41,703 bases of DNA, from IMG/VR virus record IMGVR_UViG_3300042485_000654, positions 1-41,703 of that record. One strand, given 5' to 3'. The notes beneath the pieces were generated by a model that searched no databases, was not told the origin of the DNA, and saw only the letters and a list, made by a program, of their open reading frames with translations. The first letter of the stretch is position 1. Each line of letters starts with the position of its first letter. This DNA is from a virus. A program made the position numbers and the translations under genes. Positions 22,510 through 34,400 of the stretch are shown in pieces.

Positions 22510-22881
22510 ATGGCAAACAGCAATTATTATCTAGGACAGGATCCCGACAGTAGATTAGGCGCTACTCCAAGATTTTTCTACGGACTTAGAAAAAATGAAA
22601 ACGGTAGTTTATTTTTAGAACGTAGCGATCAAACAAAAGGCACTGATTCAATTCAGTTAAATAGTCCGGGATTAGAAACAGAAAACTATACAGACTTTGA
22701 AGTTGGAGTTGATTTTTTTGAAGGAATTGATGTAAACCATAATCCGGTTTATGACAATCTTAGATATCAACAGTATAGATGGGATGATAGAGCATTGTTC
22801 TATTACATCAACGACGAAGGTGAATTGGTAGTTAGAATAAACAACGGTTATACCTACGACAACGGTTCATCAGAGGGTTAA
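22510..22881 (+). CDS. Virion-associated protein, function unknown
   Basis: A 123-residue protein, acidic and Tyr/Asn-rich, with PRFFYGLRKNENGSLFLER near residue 20 and YRWDDRALFYYIND near 87. A ribosome site (TAAGGAATAA) precedes the ATG. Proteins of this kind lie in fibre clusters of T4-like marine phages (from memory), with no known activity. It directly precedes the first giant fibre gene with an 8-base gap and may be needed for its assembly. Confidence 0.55.
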   Translation: MANSNYYLGQDPDSRLGATPRFFYGLRKNENGSLFLERSDQTKGTDSIQLNSPGLETENYTDFEVGVDFFEGIDVNHNPVYDNLRYQQYRWDDRALFYYINDEGELVVRINNGYTYDNGSSEG

Positions 22882-22889
22882 TTTAGATC

Positions 22890-25800
22890 ATGGCAGAATT
22901 TAAACTTAGTAGATTCAGATACACGTGGCACGGCGAGTGGTCTGCAAACACCAGATATAATCCTGACTATATTGTCAGCTTTGGCGGAAAGGTATACGTC
23001 AGTTTAGAAACACATACTTCAAATGCAGATTTCTATGCTGATTTAGAATACTTAAACAACGACACTCCACCATTATTAGTTCCTAAGTGGGAACTAGTTG
23101 CAGACGGTGTTAGTTGGAAAGGCGATTGGGCCAATAGTACATATTATGTTCTAGGCGATAGTGTAAAATACGGCGGCACAGTTTATCTTTGCGTCAATGA
23201 TCATATTTCTAGTCCTGCTGAAATTTTAGATGCTAACGGAAACGTTATTTCTAATCCAGGCCTAGCAGCATTTGGCCTTGACGAAATACACTGGACTATC
23301 CAAGTTTCTTCCAAAGATTGGAAAATTGAGTGGACACCAGCGACCTATTACAAACTCAACGATATTGTGAGATATGGCGGAAGAGTTTATCGTTGCAATC
23401 AGTCTCATTTAGCGGCAGGCGATTCTGCCACCGGCCTAGAAGGAACTCAAAGTTCTTGGGATATCGTATCTATAGCCGACGACTGGAAAGGCTCGTGGGC
23501 AACATCAACTCGCTACAAGGTAAATGACCTAGTAAAATACGGCGGAAATGTCTACAAGTGTGAAATAGCACATACTTCTTCTTCTACAGAAACAACAGGA
23601 CTACCAGCAGACCAAGGCAAATGGTCATCATTGCATGTAGGAGTTGAGTATAAAGGAGACTGGACCGGCCTTACAATTTACAAACAAAACGACGTTGTAA
23701 AATATGGATCTTACACTTATGTTTCTTTAGGTTTCCATATAGCCGTTGATACCTTTGATTCCAGCTTATGGACTGTCTACTGTCCAGGAAATGAATATGA
23801 TGTTGCATGGACAACAACAACAGTCTATCAAACCGGCGACATCGTGCAATACGGCGGAAATCTATATGCCGCACTTGAATTAAATGCAGGACAAAACCCA
23901 GTAACAGCAGTATCATCATGGAAACTTTTATTTGAGAATTCTAGAATTAGAGGCGATTGGAATCAAATTATTGATTACAAAATTGGCGATGTAGTTAGAC
24001 GTGGCGGCAATGTTTATCTTGCCCATAAAGATAGCACCAATCAGGACCCCGATATTACCAACGACGGTAGCACAACCAACGAAGAATATTGGGATCTAGT
24101 TATTCCGGGCATTCGTTGGAGAGGTGTTTGGTCTCCGGGCGAAATTTACGTATCAGGTGATACTGTAGTTTGGATTTCTAGTTCTTACAAATGTGTAGAC
24201 AAACATTTCTCAGATAACGGTAATAGACCAGATGATGACGGCGCAGATAGCAGCCTTGTGGGCAGATACTGGGAAAAACTTACAGACGGTAATAGAATTA
24301 ACCGATTAAAAAATATCGGAGATATTAGAACATTCGGTCCTACAGAAGACGGCAGTACTGTTGGATTTAAAGCATTAGAAATAGACGATCAAGGATTGGC
24401 ACTGGCCAGCTTGACCGGCGAACCCGCTTGGGATCCGTTAATGTCCACTGACAAAGTTTACTTTGTTGCAGAATTTGGAGTAGATCTCCCCACAGCAGGC
24501 ACTAGCCCACAGAGTCCTTGGAGAACAGTTAGATACGCCTGTGAAAATATTACAGGTTATGCAACCATTTATGTAAGAACCGGAGTCTATGATGAAATTC
24601 TACCAATTCGAGTTCCTGCTTTTGTGGCAATCGTTGGCGACGAATTACGTAGTACAGTTATTCAACCAAGCAATACTGTATTGACTAGTGATTATATTAC
24701 AAGACTTTTAGCTGCAACAGATTACATAAAAGACATTTTAGAATTTGTATTAAAAGAACTACCAATAGGCAACGAAACACTTGCACCAGATACTGTGTTG
24801 TACGGTATCATACCACAAGATTTTTCAGGAACTCCGGCAACCAACGAAGAAGTATTAATAACTACTTCGTTATTAAATCAGCTTGCCACTAGAATAACCA
24901 CAGCCAATGCCACTTCTGTAAATGGTACTAATACAATAACTCTTGATGCTGCTAGATTAGCGGCTCGTGATCAAATAATTGCAAATAGAGCATTTATTAA
25001 AAACGAAGCCACACTATATGTGGATCTCGAATACAATGATTCTGCAGGAGCATTAGGTTCTGAATCTCCTAGATGGTCAACAGATCTAGATAGAATTTTA
25101 GATGCTATATTATACGATATCGCCTATGTAGGAAACTACAAAACCATCGAAGCAGCCAATTATTTCTTGTGCGCCAGTGATTACGATCAAAACAAAATCC
25201 AAAACATGTTTTTGTTAAGAGACGGTACTGGATTGAGAAACTTTACTCTAAGAGGATTATCGGGAACATTAGGAGCCATCAATCAATATGGTACTCGTCG
25301 TCCTACAGCAGGCGCCTATGCCAGTCTAGATCCAGGATGGGGAGTAGGCGATACTGATGCATGGGTTGGAACTAAGTCGCCTTATATTCAAAACGTATCT
25401 ACATTTGGTACAGGTTGTGTAGGTTTAAAAATTGATGGCAACTTACATGCTGGTGGAAATCAAACTATTGTCTGCAACGACTTTACACAGATTTTATCAG
25501 ACGGTATCGGAGTTTGGGCCAATGGCACAGGCCGTACAGAGTGCGTTTCAATCTTTACCTATTACAATCATATCGGTTATCTATCTACAACAGGTGGAAA
25601 AATTCGAGGTACTAACGGAAACTGTTCTTATGGAACATACGGAGCAGTATCAGAAGGCTTTAATATTGCAGAAACTCCGATTGTTGCAACAGTTAACAAT
25701 AGATATTTCGATGCAACTACCTATCAAACATTGTGTAATACTGCTGGCGGCCTATTAAAATTATTTTATACCCATGCAGGAAATAACTACACTACGGCCA

Positions 25801-28430
25801 CAGCTTCAATATTAGGATCGGGTAATAGTGGAGAGTTTGTTATAGATGACATTCGAGACGGCGCAGTGTCCGAAGTTAGAATTACTAATAGGGGCGACTC
25901 TTCAGCAGACGGCGGCGGCGGCTATGTATTTGCAACTAACTCGTCTCAAGGTGGTAATAACCTATCTATTCAACTTGCCGGATCAGATGAAAATGAAGCT
26001 TCAACCTATAGAGGTATGCGAGTAGTAGTATCTTCAGGAACCGGTGTTGGACAGTACGGTTATATTGCCGAATTTGAATTTGCAGGAAAAACAGCCTATG
26101 TTGGACTAGAAAGACAGCCCGAAGTGTCAGCGACTCAAACATTCAACGCCGCGGGCGGCAACCTAATACAACTTTCAAGTGTAGCACATCTTACTGTCGG
26201 CGATCCTATAATATTCACAGGCACAAAATTTGGAAACATTGCTGACAACACAGTCTACTATGTAAGAACAATAAACACAGGTTTAAATAGAATTACCATA
26301 AGTGAATTGTCGGATCTTAGCACAACATTTAGTTTAATTAACGGAGTACCATTTGGAACTAATCCAGCAATGGTTGTTCACTGCATAGGATGGCAACATT
26401 TTGTTGAAGGAACTCCTATTTTAACCTCATTGGATACTTCTACAAATTACTTTGTTGAACCGAGAGTAACATTTAGTAGTCCGGGATTTTCAACAACAAA
26501 CACAACACTGCCAGCAAACAGACAATGGACTAGTATTGCGGCCAACGCCAACAGATACGTTGCAGTTGCATTAGATACCGCAGCAACAGCATATTCGGTT
26601 GATGGACAAACTTGGCTAAACGGCTCAATGCCATCTAGTGCATTATGGACAAAGGTAAAATATGTAGGCAGTGTATTCATGGCATTTGCCACGGGCGGCC
26701 AGGCTGCACGAAGCATTGACGGTATTACATGGTCGGCAATGACCATGTCCGCTACCGCAGAGTGGAGAGATGTTGCCTACGGTTCAATTAACGGTGTCGG
26801 CACTTGGGTGGCTGTGGCCGCAGGCGGTGTTCAAGCTGCAAAATCCACAAACGGTACCACATGGTCAGCATTTAATTTGCCAGAAGGTGCAGACTGGAAT
26901 GCAATTGAATACGGTCTAGGAAAATTTGTTACTACTGCATTGAGCGAATCCAGCGCAACTGGAGCAGCCGTTGCTTATACTTCAAACGCAACTACCTGGA
27001 CAATTGGATCTATTCCGCAAGGAAGCTATTCATTGGCCTACGGCAACAATAGATTTATTGCACTATCAGGCGGTTATGCCGGTGCAACTGAAGTGGCTAC
27101 TAGCTTTGATGGAATTACTTGGACAGAAGGTGTAATTCAAGCACAAGACTGGAGATCAGTGATCTATGCTCAAGGATTATTTTTAGCAGTAGCTACCGAT
27201 TCATCAGTAGCAGCAACTTCAATCGATGGAAAACTTTGGGAATACCAATCTTTGGGAACATCCGGACCATGGTGTGCTATTGGATTTGGCAACATATCAA
27301 AACCCGGAAAATTTATTGTGTTGGGAGGACTAACTGCCAACTCAACAGCAGGTATAATTGTTAGCACTGGAAAAACAGCTCAGGCAAGAATTCGAGTAGT
27401 ATCCGGTCGTGTTTCAGGAATCAGTTTATGGGATGTGGGTAGCGGTTATACTTCTGCTCCTGTCATGGTTATTACAGATTCAAATAATAGTTCTGAGGTT
27501 TCAACAGCAGTTAGAATTTCCAACGGTGTTCTTGGTCCACCGACAATAGTTAATGCTGGTACAGGATACGAAACACTAAGTACACGCACAACAATTACAG
27601 GCGACGGGTACAAAGACGAATATCAAATTGGCAGCAGTTTAGTTATCAGCGGATTAGACAGATTGCCTGGTCCAGGAGATAATATTCAAATTGTTGGAAT
27701 TAACGATTATACCTATAAATTACTGACAGTTGAAATTTTAGAAGGAGCATTTCCTAACGCTACAGCTAGATTATTGATTGCTAAAGATCTAGGAAGAGAA
27801 GAAAGCCCAGAGCATGATACAGAAATTGAAATTAGACAGCAGTACAGTCAAGTTCGTTTAACTGGTCATGATTTCTTGGATGTTGGTTTGGGGAATTTTG
27901 AACAGACAAATTATCCAAATACACTATTTCCAAATGGCACTGTTCTAGCACCTGAAGATGAAATTAGAGAACGTGATGGCGGTCGTGTGTTCTACACATC
28001 AACTGACCAAGACGGTAATTTCCGAGTCGGAGAATTATTTGCAGTTGAACAGTCAACGGGTATTGTTACTCTAAATGCACAGTTCTTCCAATTAGAGGGT
28101 CTTGAAGAATTAAGATTGGGCGGCGTAACTGTTGGCGGATCGGGAGTTGTTGTTCGTGAATTTTCAACAGACAATACATTTACTGCTGATTCAAACAACA
28201 TTATACCAACACAAAAAGCAATTAAAGGATATCTACAAAGACGAGTATCTGGCGGCGGCGCTGATGCAATAACCGGTCAGCTTACAGCAGGTATTGTTAG
28301 AGTAGGACCCGATACTATAACAACAACCACAGGCGACGAATTGATTTTTACAAGTAAGGTATCATTTAACGGTGGGATTGATGGAACTTGGTTGGCATTA
28401 AATTATTTTACTTCCTCTGGGAGCTTTTAA
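22890..28430 (+). CDS. Giant tail fibre/adhesin: CBM5/12-like repeats, beta-helix, Asp-box propeller
   Basis: A protein of 1846 residues. Residues 1-470 hold eight repeats of the pattern W-x-G-x-W, T-x-Y, GD-x-VKYGG, Y-x-C, HTS, close to the carbohydrate-binding module 5/12 (chitin-binding) pattern. About 510-1000 is a pectate-lyase-like beta-helix region: IVGDELRST near 585, one LDAILYDIAYVGN helical unit near 740, then DPGWG and HAGGNQ near 855. About 1234-1451 carries six Asp-box motifs (SVDGQTW, SIDGITW and similar). The last 200 residues (SQVRLTGHDFLDVG, DQDGNFRVG) recur in the next gene. Likely binds and perhaps cleaves host surface glycans; catalytic residues are not identified. Confidence 0.75.
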   Translation: MAEFKLSRFRYTWHGEWSANTRYNPDYIVSFGGKVYVSLETHTSNADFYADLEYLNNDTPPLLVPKWELVADGVSWKGDWANSTYYVLGDSVKYGGTVYLCVNDHISSPAEILDANGNVISNPGLAAFGLDEIHWTIQVSSKDWKIEWTPATYYKLNDIVRYGGRVYRCNQSHLAAGDSATGLEGTQSSWDIVSIADDWKGSWATSTRYKVNDLVKYGGNVYKCEIAHTSSSTETTGLPADQGKWSSLHVGVEYKGDWTGLTIYKQNDVVKYGSYTYVSLGFHIAVDTFDSSLWTVYCPGNEYDVAWTTTTVYQTGDIVQYGGNLYAALELNAGQNPVTAVSSWKLLFENSRIRGDWNQIIDYKIGDVVRRGGNVYLAHKDSTNQDPDITNDGSTTNEEYWDLVIPGIRWRGVWSPGEIYVSGDTVVWISSSYKCVDKHFSDNGNRPDDDGADSSLVGRYWEKLTDGNRINRLKNIGDIRTFGPTEDGSTVGFKALEIDDQGLALASLTGEPAWDPLMSTDKVYFVAEFGVDLPTAGTSPQSPWRTVRYACENITGYATIYVRTGVYDEILPIRVPAFVAIVGDELRSTVIQPSNTVLTSDYITRLLAATDYIKDILEFVLKELPIGNETLAPDTVLYGIIPQDFSGTPATNEEVLITTSLLNQLATRITTANATSVNGTNTITLDAARLAARDQIIANRAFIKNEATLYVDLEYNDSAGALGSESPRWSTDLDRILDAILYDIAYVGNYKTIEAANYFLCASDYDQNKIQNMFLLRDGTGLRNFTLRGLSGTLGAINQYGTRRPTAGAYASLDPGWGVGDTDAWVGTKSPYIQNVSTFGTGCVGLKIDGNLHAGGNQTIVCNDFTQILSDGIGVWANGTGRTECVSIFTYYNHIGYLSTTGGKIRGTNGNCSYGTYGAVSEGFNIAETPIVATVNNRYFDATTYQTLCNTAGGLLKLFYTHAGNNYTTATASILGSGNSGEFVIDDIRDGAVSEVRITNRGDSSADGGGGYVFATNSSQGGNNLSIQLAGSDENEASTYRGMRVVVSSGTGVGQYGYIAEFEFAGKTAYVGLERQPEVSATQTFNAAGGNLIQLSSVAHLTVGDPIIFTGTKFGNIADNTVYYVRTINTGLNRITISELSDLSTTFSLINGVPFGTNPAMVVHCIGWQHFVEGTPILTSLDTSTNYFVEPRVTFSSPGFSTTNTTLPANRQWTSIAANANRYVAVALDTAATAYSVDGQTWLNGSMPSSALWTKVKYVGSVFMAFATGGQAARSIDGITWSAMTMSATAEWRDVAYGSINGVGTWVAVAAGGVQAAKSTNGTTWSAFNLPEGADWNAIEYGLGKFVTTALSESSATGAAVAYTSNATTWTIGSIPQGSYSLAYGNNRFIALSGGYAGATEVATSFDGITWTEGVIQAQDWRSVIYAQGLFLAVATDSSVAATSIDGKLWEYQSLGTSGPWCAIGFGNISKPGKFIVLGGLTANSTAGIIVSTGKTAQARIRVVSGRVSGISLWDVGSGYTSAPVMVITDSNNSSEVSTAVRISNGVLGPPTIVNAGTGYETLSTRTTITGDGYKDEYQIGSSLVISGLDRLPGPGDNIQIVGINDYTYKLLTVEILEGAFPNATARLLIAKDLGREESPEHDTEIEIRQQYSQVRLTGHDFLDVGLGNFEQTNYPNTLFPNGTVLAPEDEIRERDGGRVFYTSTDQDGNFRVGELFAVEQSTGIVTLNAQFFQLEGLEELRLGGVTVGGSGVVVREFSTDNTFTADSNNIIPTQKAIKGYLQRRVSGGGADAITGQLTAGIVRVGPDTITTTTGDELIFTSKVSFNGGIDGTWLALNYFTSSGSF

Positions 28431-28447
28431 TGTTGATTAAGATTTTG

Positions 28448-28455
28448 AATAAATA
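28448..28455 (+). promoter_or_regulatory. Late promoter box AATAAATA
   Basis: AATAAATA lies in the 54-base gap between the two giant genes, predicted start near 28461, 24 bases before ATG 28485. A ribosome site (TGGAGC) follows. Confidence 0.55.
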
Positions 28456-28484
28456 TGATTTAATGCAAGAATATGGAGCTATAA

Positions 28485-31400
28485 ATGGCTGAATTTAAAC
28501 TAGGTAGATTAAGATTTGTATGGAAAGACCAGTGGACAACCGGCACAACATACTACAAAGATGACATCATTGCATATGGTGGCAAAACATTCCTTTGTGT
28601 AGCAGGTCATACTGCCGCAGCGGACTTCTATACGGACTTAGACAATATTCCGACAAAGTGGAATCAGTTTAGTGATGGCCAAGATTGGAAAGGCGACTGG
28701 ACTGGCACAACACTTTACAAAGTCAACGACATTGTAAAATACGGCGGATATGTATATATTTGTAATGACGGCCACACTTCGCAGTCTACTTTAGAACTGG
28801 ATCAAAGCAAGTGGGACTTGTTTGCAGAATCGTTTGATTGGAAATCTTCATGGGCCACTGGAGTTGTTTACAAAGTTAACGACCTAGTCAAATATGGCGG
28901 GTTGGTTTATCTTTGCAACACTGCACATACTTCGGCAGGAACAGCCACTTTAGGATTAGAAGCTGATCAAAGCAAGTGGGATTTATTCTCAAAAGGCATT
29001 GATTGGAAAGGCGCTTGGGCCACTAGCACACGCTACAAGGTAGGTGATGTTGTAAAATACGGCGGCACTACCTATGTATGTAATCTATATCATACATCAC
29101 AGGCAACAGCCGCACTTGGTCTAGAACCTGATCAAGCAAAATGGGACTATTTCAACCAAGGAGTTGAATACAAAGGCAATTGGACCACTGCCACTAGATA
29201 TAAAATTAATGATATAGTTAAAAGCGGTGGCGGCGTCTATATCTGTATCGTTAGCCATACAGCTGATGCTGCATTTCCTACAGACTACACAGGTGGAAAG
29301 TGGAATCAGTTTGTAGAAGGCGTTGAATTTGAAGGCGAATGGTTATCAGGAACTACCTATCAGCCAGGCGATATCGTACGCTACGGCGGAAACAGCTATA
29401 TTTCTAAGACTGCACACATAGCAGCAGGCGGATTTACACCATCTACTAATACCACAGATTGGGATTTGTTTGCAACAGGTTTTAGATTTGCTGGAGCATG
29501 GAACTCGGGAACAACCTATAAGGTTGGAGAAATTGTACGCAATCAAGGATATACCTACGTTGCAACTGCTGACGGTCAAAATTTTCAACCGCCTAACGCA
29601 TCTTACTGGGAATTGTTGAATCAAGGTATTGATTGGACAGGCGATTGGGCCTCATTAACATCTTATGTACTAGGAGATGCTGTTAAATTTGGACCAAACA
29701 GTTATATTACTGTACAGGCACATACCTCAACTGCTAGCGGATTAGATCGTCCTGATAACGATATTACGGGCACATATTGGAATTTGTTAACCGCTGGTAA
29801 TGAAGAATCAGTGCTAACAACAACCGGCGACCTAGTATACTATTCAGGTGGCGGCCCAACAAGACTACCAGTAGGAGACGAAGGTCAAGTACTTACAGTT
29901 GAAAATGGACTACCAGCATGGAACTATTTTGGTCAAGTGGCCAAGGTATTTTATGTTGCGCCACACGGAATTAATACTCCTGCCCCAACATACGGTTTAA
30001 CTATTGACAAACCGTGGGCCAGTGTAAGATATGCCTGTGAACAAATTACCAACGGTACTGAATATCCTAATGCAGCCTATTTGTTAAAACAAAATAGAAC
30101 ATTTATTCAGAAAGAAATTGTTGAGTGGGTTAACTATCAAATTACCTACTATACAACTACAGTACCAACACCGTCTAGTATCTGGTACAATTTTACCAAC
30201 GACAGTATTTCCGCATGCCAACGAGACATGGGATTGATTGTTGATGCAATTACACACGACCTAACACATACTGGAAATGTAAAAACTCTAGAAGCTACTG
30301 AATCTTATTTTTCAGCAGGTACACTAATTACCGCAATTTCCGATGAAGAGTTTCAATTAATTGCAGCGATCAATTACGGATTATCTTTAATCTCTAGTAT
30401 TTTAGCTAATACAGCACCTGCTCAAAATTATCAAACATTAAACGGTATCGGCGCTGGTAGCAGAATCAAACAGATTATCGATGCAACTTACACAGCTGAA
30501 GCAACAGCCTATGCACAATGCGAGTCGTTGTTAAACATTATTACAGCAGCATTGGCAGCAGGCGTAGATACAGGACTTCCAGAGTTAGATACTCCTGGCT
30601 ATACAATTAATGTTAAGACTGGTCAATTCTATGAAGTATTGCCAATTCCTGTTCCTGCTAATACAGCTATTGTAGGCGATGAACTACGCTCAACAAGAAT
30701 TAGTCCAGAAGGCAGCTTAATTGCAACCAACGACAAGGCAAAGTCAGTATCGACATTACAAAGATTGCAGTCAGTAACTGATGAGATAATTGCCAATACT
30801 GCAATTACACCTACTACGGGAAATACTGCTACTCAATATACCACTCTACAAAAAGCTGGTAATACTGGTAGTGCAACAGCGGTAAGTTCAGTTCAGGCTA
30901 ATACAGCAGAAATTAAAGATATCGTTACAAATAATACACCAAATGCCTATGTACGCCCAACACCAACTGGTGGAACAGGCAACGCATTTACTGCCGGCTA
31001 TCTTGATGCTGCTAGATTGATTAATGCTAATAGAGCATTCTTACAGTCCGAAGTTAGTGCTTGGATTAACGCACAAATTTCTGGAAACATTGCACCGTTT
31101 GTTGGATTTGTCTATGGCGGAACACAACAAACAAAGTGCGAGCGCGATGTTGGATATATTGTAGATGCATTGGTCTACGACATAACCTACGGTGGTAATC
31201 TTGCTACAGAAATTGCTGCAAGATCTTATTACAGTTTAGGATCTTTTGTAGAACCGACTATTGAAAAGGCACCAGCATTGGCAGTTCAATTGCGCATCAA
31301 AGATATAATTGACAACATTGCTACAGGCAATACTGCTGGTTGGACAAAAACTACCGGTCTAACTCAAGATGTATCTGGTACACCGGGTAGTGCTCCTGCA

Positions 31401-34400
31401 GCATCTGCTGCACAAGATCGTATTCAAGAAATTTACAATACTATCGACACTGGCACATCACCAACAACAATTGCTCCTGATATTACTTGGCCTGCAGCCG
31501 CATTGATTTCTGCTAGAACAGCATTAAACACAGCAAGAACACAGATTCGTAGCGATGCGGTTGCCTATGTTAAAAAATTATACCCAACATTATCATTTGA
31601 CGAAACACTGTGTTCACGCGATGTTGGCTACATGGTAGATGCACTTGGCTATGATCTGATGTTTGGATCAAACTTCCTTTCAATCCAAAGCGGATTGTCA
31701 TATCAAAGAGGATTAACATCCACTGCACTAGTATTAGGCAGTCAATTGGCTGCGACTCAAGCGATCATTGACTTTTTATCAGCGGCAACTTCTAAAATTG
31801 TTGCTAGTGGAGCAGTTGTACTAGCAGACAATTTGTGGACAGACATTATTAACTATGTTAATACAGGAACACAGCCGATTATTGTAGGATCAAATGATCC
31901 TACAGAAGATCTAGATAGAATCAACGGTGCTAAAATTCTACAACTTAATAAAGAATTCTTAGTAGCTGAAGCAGATGCTTACATTGCAGATACATTTAAG
32001 GCTACAGTTTCTGCATCAGACAATGGTACAGATGTATTAACATGTGGATCACAGACCTGGATGGTAGCAGGAGATACTGTAAGATTTACAGGAACTGTAT
32101 TTGGCGGAGTATCACTGAATACAACATACTATGTTCTTAGCGCAAGTTTAACAGCTACAACATTTAAGATTTCGTTAACACCTGGCGGTACAGCAGTTGA
32201 CCTATCAACAGCATCTGGAACAATGACAGTTAAATGGTACTATGGTTCTGCTAGCTGCAACAATGATGTGAGAAATTATGTAGAAGCCATTGCACACGAC
32301 TTGGTATATACAGGAAACTACAAGTCAGTTTCAGCCGCACAGTATTATAGAAATGCATTAACTGGCTCTAAACTAGAAGACATGTTCTATGTTAAGAATG
32401 GTACAGGTCTAAGAAACTGTACACTGACAGGATTAGACGGTAGCTCCGATGGTAATACCACAGGTTATCAATCTGCTCTAACAACTGTGCCTAATGAATA
32501 CGGCACACTGCGTCCTAATGCCGGTGCTTATGTTTCTTTAGATCCAGGTTGGGGACCAAACGATGAGAATGTATGGGTAGTGAACAAATCTACATATGTT
32601 CAGAACGTTACAACATTCGGTATCGGATGCGTTGGACAAAAGATTGACGGAAGTTTACATGCAGGCGGAAACGATTCTATTGTTTCCAACGACTTTACAC
32701 AGGTATTGTCAGACGGCATCGGCGCTTGGATTACCAACTTAGGTCGTGCAGAACTTGTTTCTGTATTCTCATACTATAACTACATTGGTTATCTAGCAGA
32801 AAACGGTGGAAAGATTCGTGCTACTAACGGAAACAACTCCTACGGTACATACGGAGCAGTAGCTGAATTCATCGACATTTCAGAAACACCGGTATTAGGC
32901 AATATTAATAATAGAAACACTGATGCAAATGTACGCAGTGTGTTAACAGACGGTACTGGAGTATTATTACACGAATTTGGAAACGCAGGTTCTGAATACT
33001 CTCAGGCAATATTTACAATATCAGGAACAGGATCAGGAGTTGCTACAACTGCTAATGAATTTAGAGACGGTGGTGTATTCCAAGTTAGACTAACTGATCC
33101 AGGTGATTCAAGCGGTCCTGGAGGTGTAGGCTACGTTACTGCACAAAACCTTGCACAATCAGGAAATACTACACAGATCACACTAGCAGCATCTGACAAT
33201 AGCTCAAGTGCAGCCTATGTGGGAATGAGCATATACATGATCGGCGGAGTTGGTGCAGGTCAATACGGCTACATTAACACTTACAATGCCGGCAGTAAAG
33301 TTGCCACAGTGTATAAGGAATCTACTGGCACACCTGGCTGGGATCATGTTGTTGCAGGTACACCAATCGAAGCAGCATTAGATCTTACTTCGAATTACGA
33401 AATAACTCCAAGATTAGCATTCTCGGCACCTCCATTTACAAAATCCACAGCCGATATGCCAAGCAGCCAAAATTGGTCTGACGTTGCATGGGGCGACGGT
33501 GTTGGTAGTTATACTGCGGTTTCCGCAACAGGTGGCGCAGGAAGTCTAGCTACATTTAATGTATCTAGACGCAGCGGAGTGTATACAGTAGAAATTAATG
33601 CTCCTGGGGTATTGTACGTAGCAGGAAATACATTAACAATTCTAGGAACATCATTAGGCGGCGCAACTCCAGCAAATGATTTAACAATCACTGTAGATAC
33701 AGTTAGCACAGTGGGCGGTATTATACAGAGTATAACACCGAGCGGAACAGCAATTACTCCTAAGTTTGTGGCGCTTGCCGGTGGAACTAATTCTGCAACT
33801 ACAGCAGCAGCAACCAGTTTAGATGGAATTACATGGTCGGCAATGACCATGCCATCATCGGCACAATGGGTAGCTGTTGCCTACGGTGCTGTATCAGGTA
33901 TCGGTTATTATGTTGCCGTTGCTAGAGAAAGTGCTTCAGCAGCCTATTCAAGAGACGGAGTAAATTGGACACTATCTAGTCTAGGCGAAGTTGCTGACTG
34001 GAGCGATATTGCTTACGGTGCAGGAACATTCGTTGCAATCTCAGAAAGCGATTCTAGTCAAACATTCAGAGCATGGAGCTCTAACAATGGTGCTACCTGG
34101 AACACAACAACTTTTGCATCGGGTGCAAAAGCAATTGCCTATGGCTTTAGTAGATTCGTTGTTGTAGAAGGCAACTTCTCTAATTCTGTAGCCTACTCAA
34201 CCAACGGTGCTACATGGACTGTGACTACATTGCCAAGCAATGATGATTCTACAGAATCAAACTGGGTAGACATTGCCTACGGTAATGGACGCTATGTTGC
34301 AATTTCAGATAGTTCTGCAATGGCAGCATACAGCTTGAACGGAGCTACATGGTACAAGAGCAATTTGCCGGGTATCTATGAGTGGAGTTCAATTGGTTAT

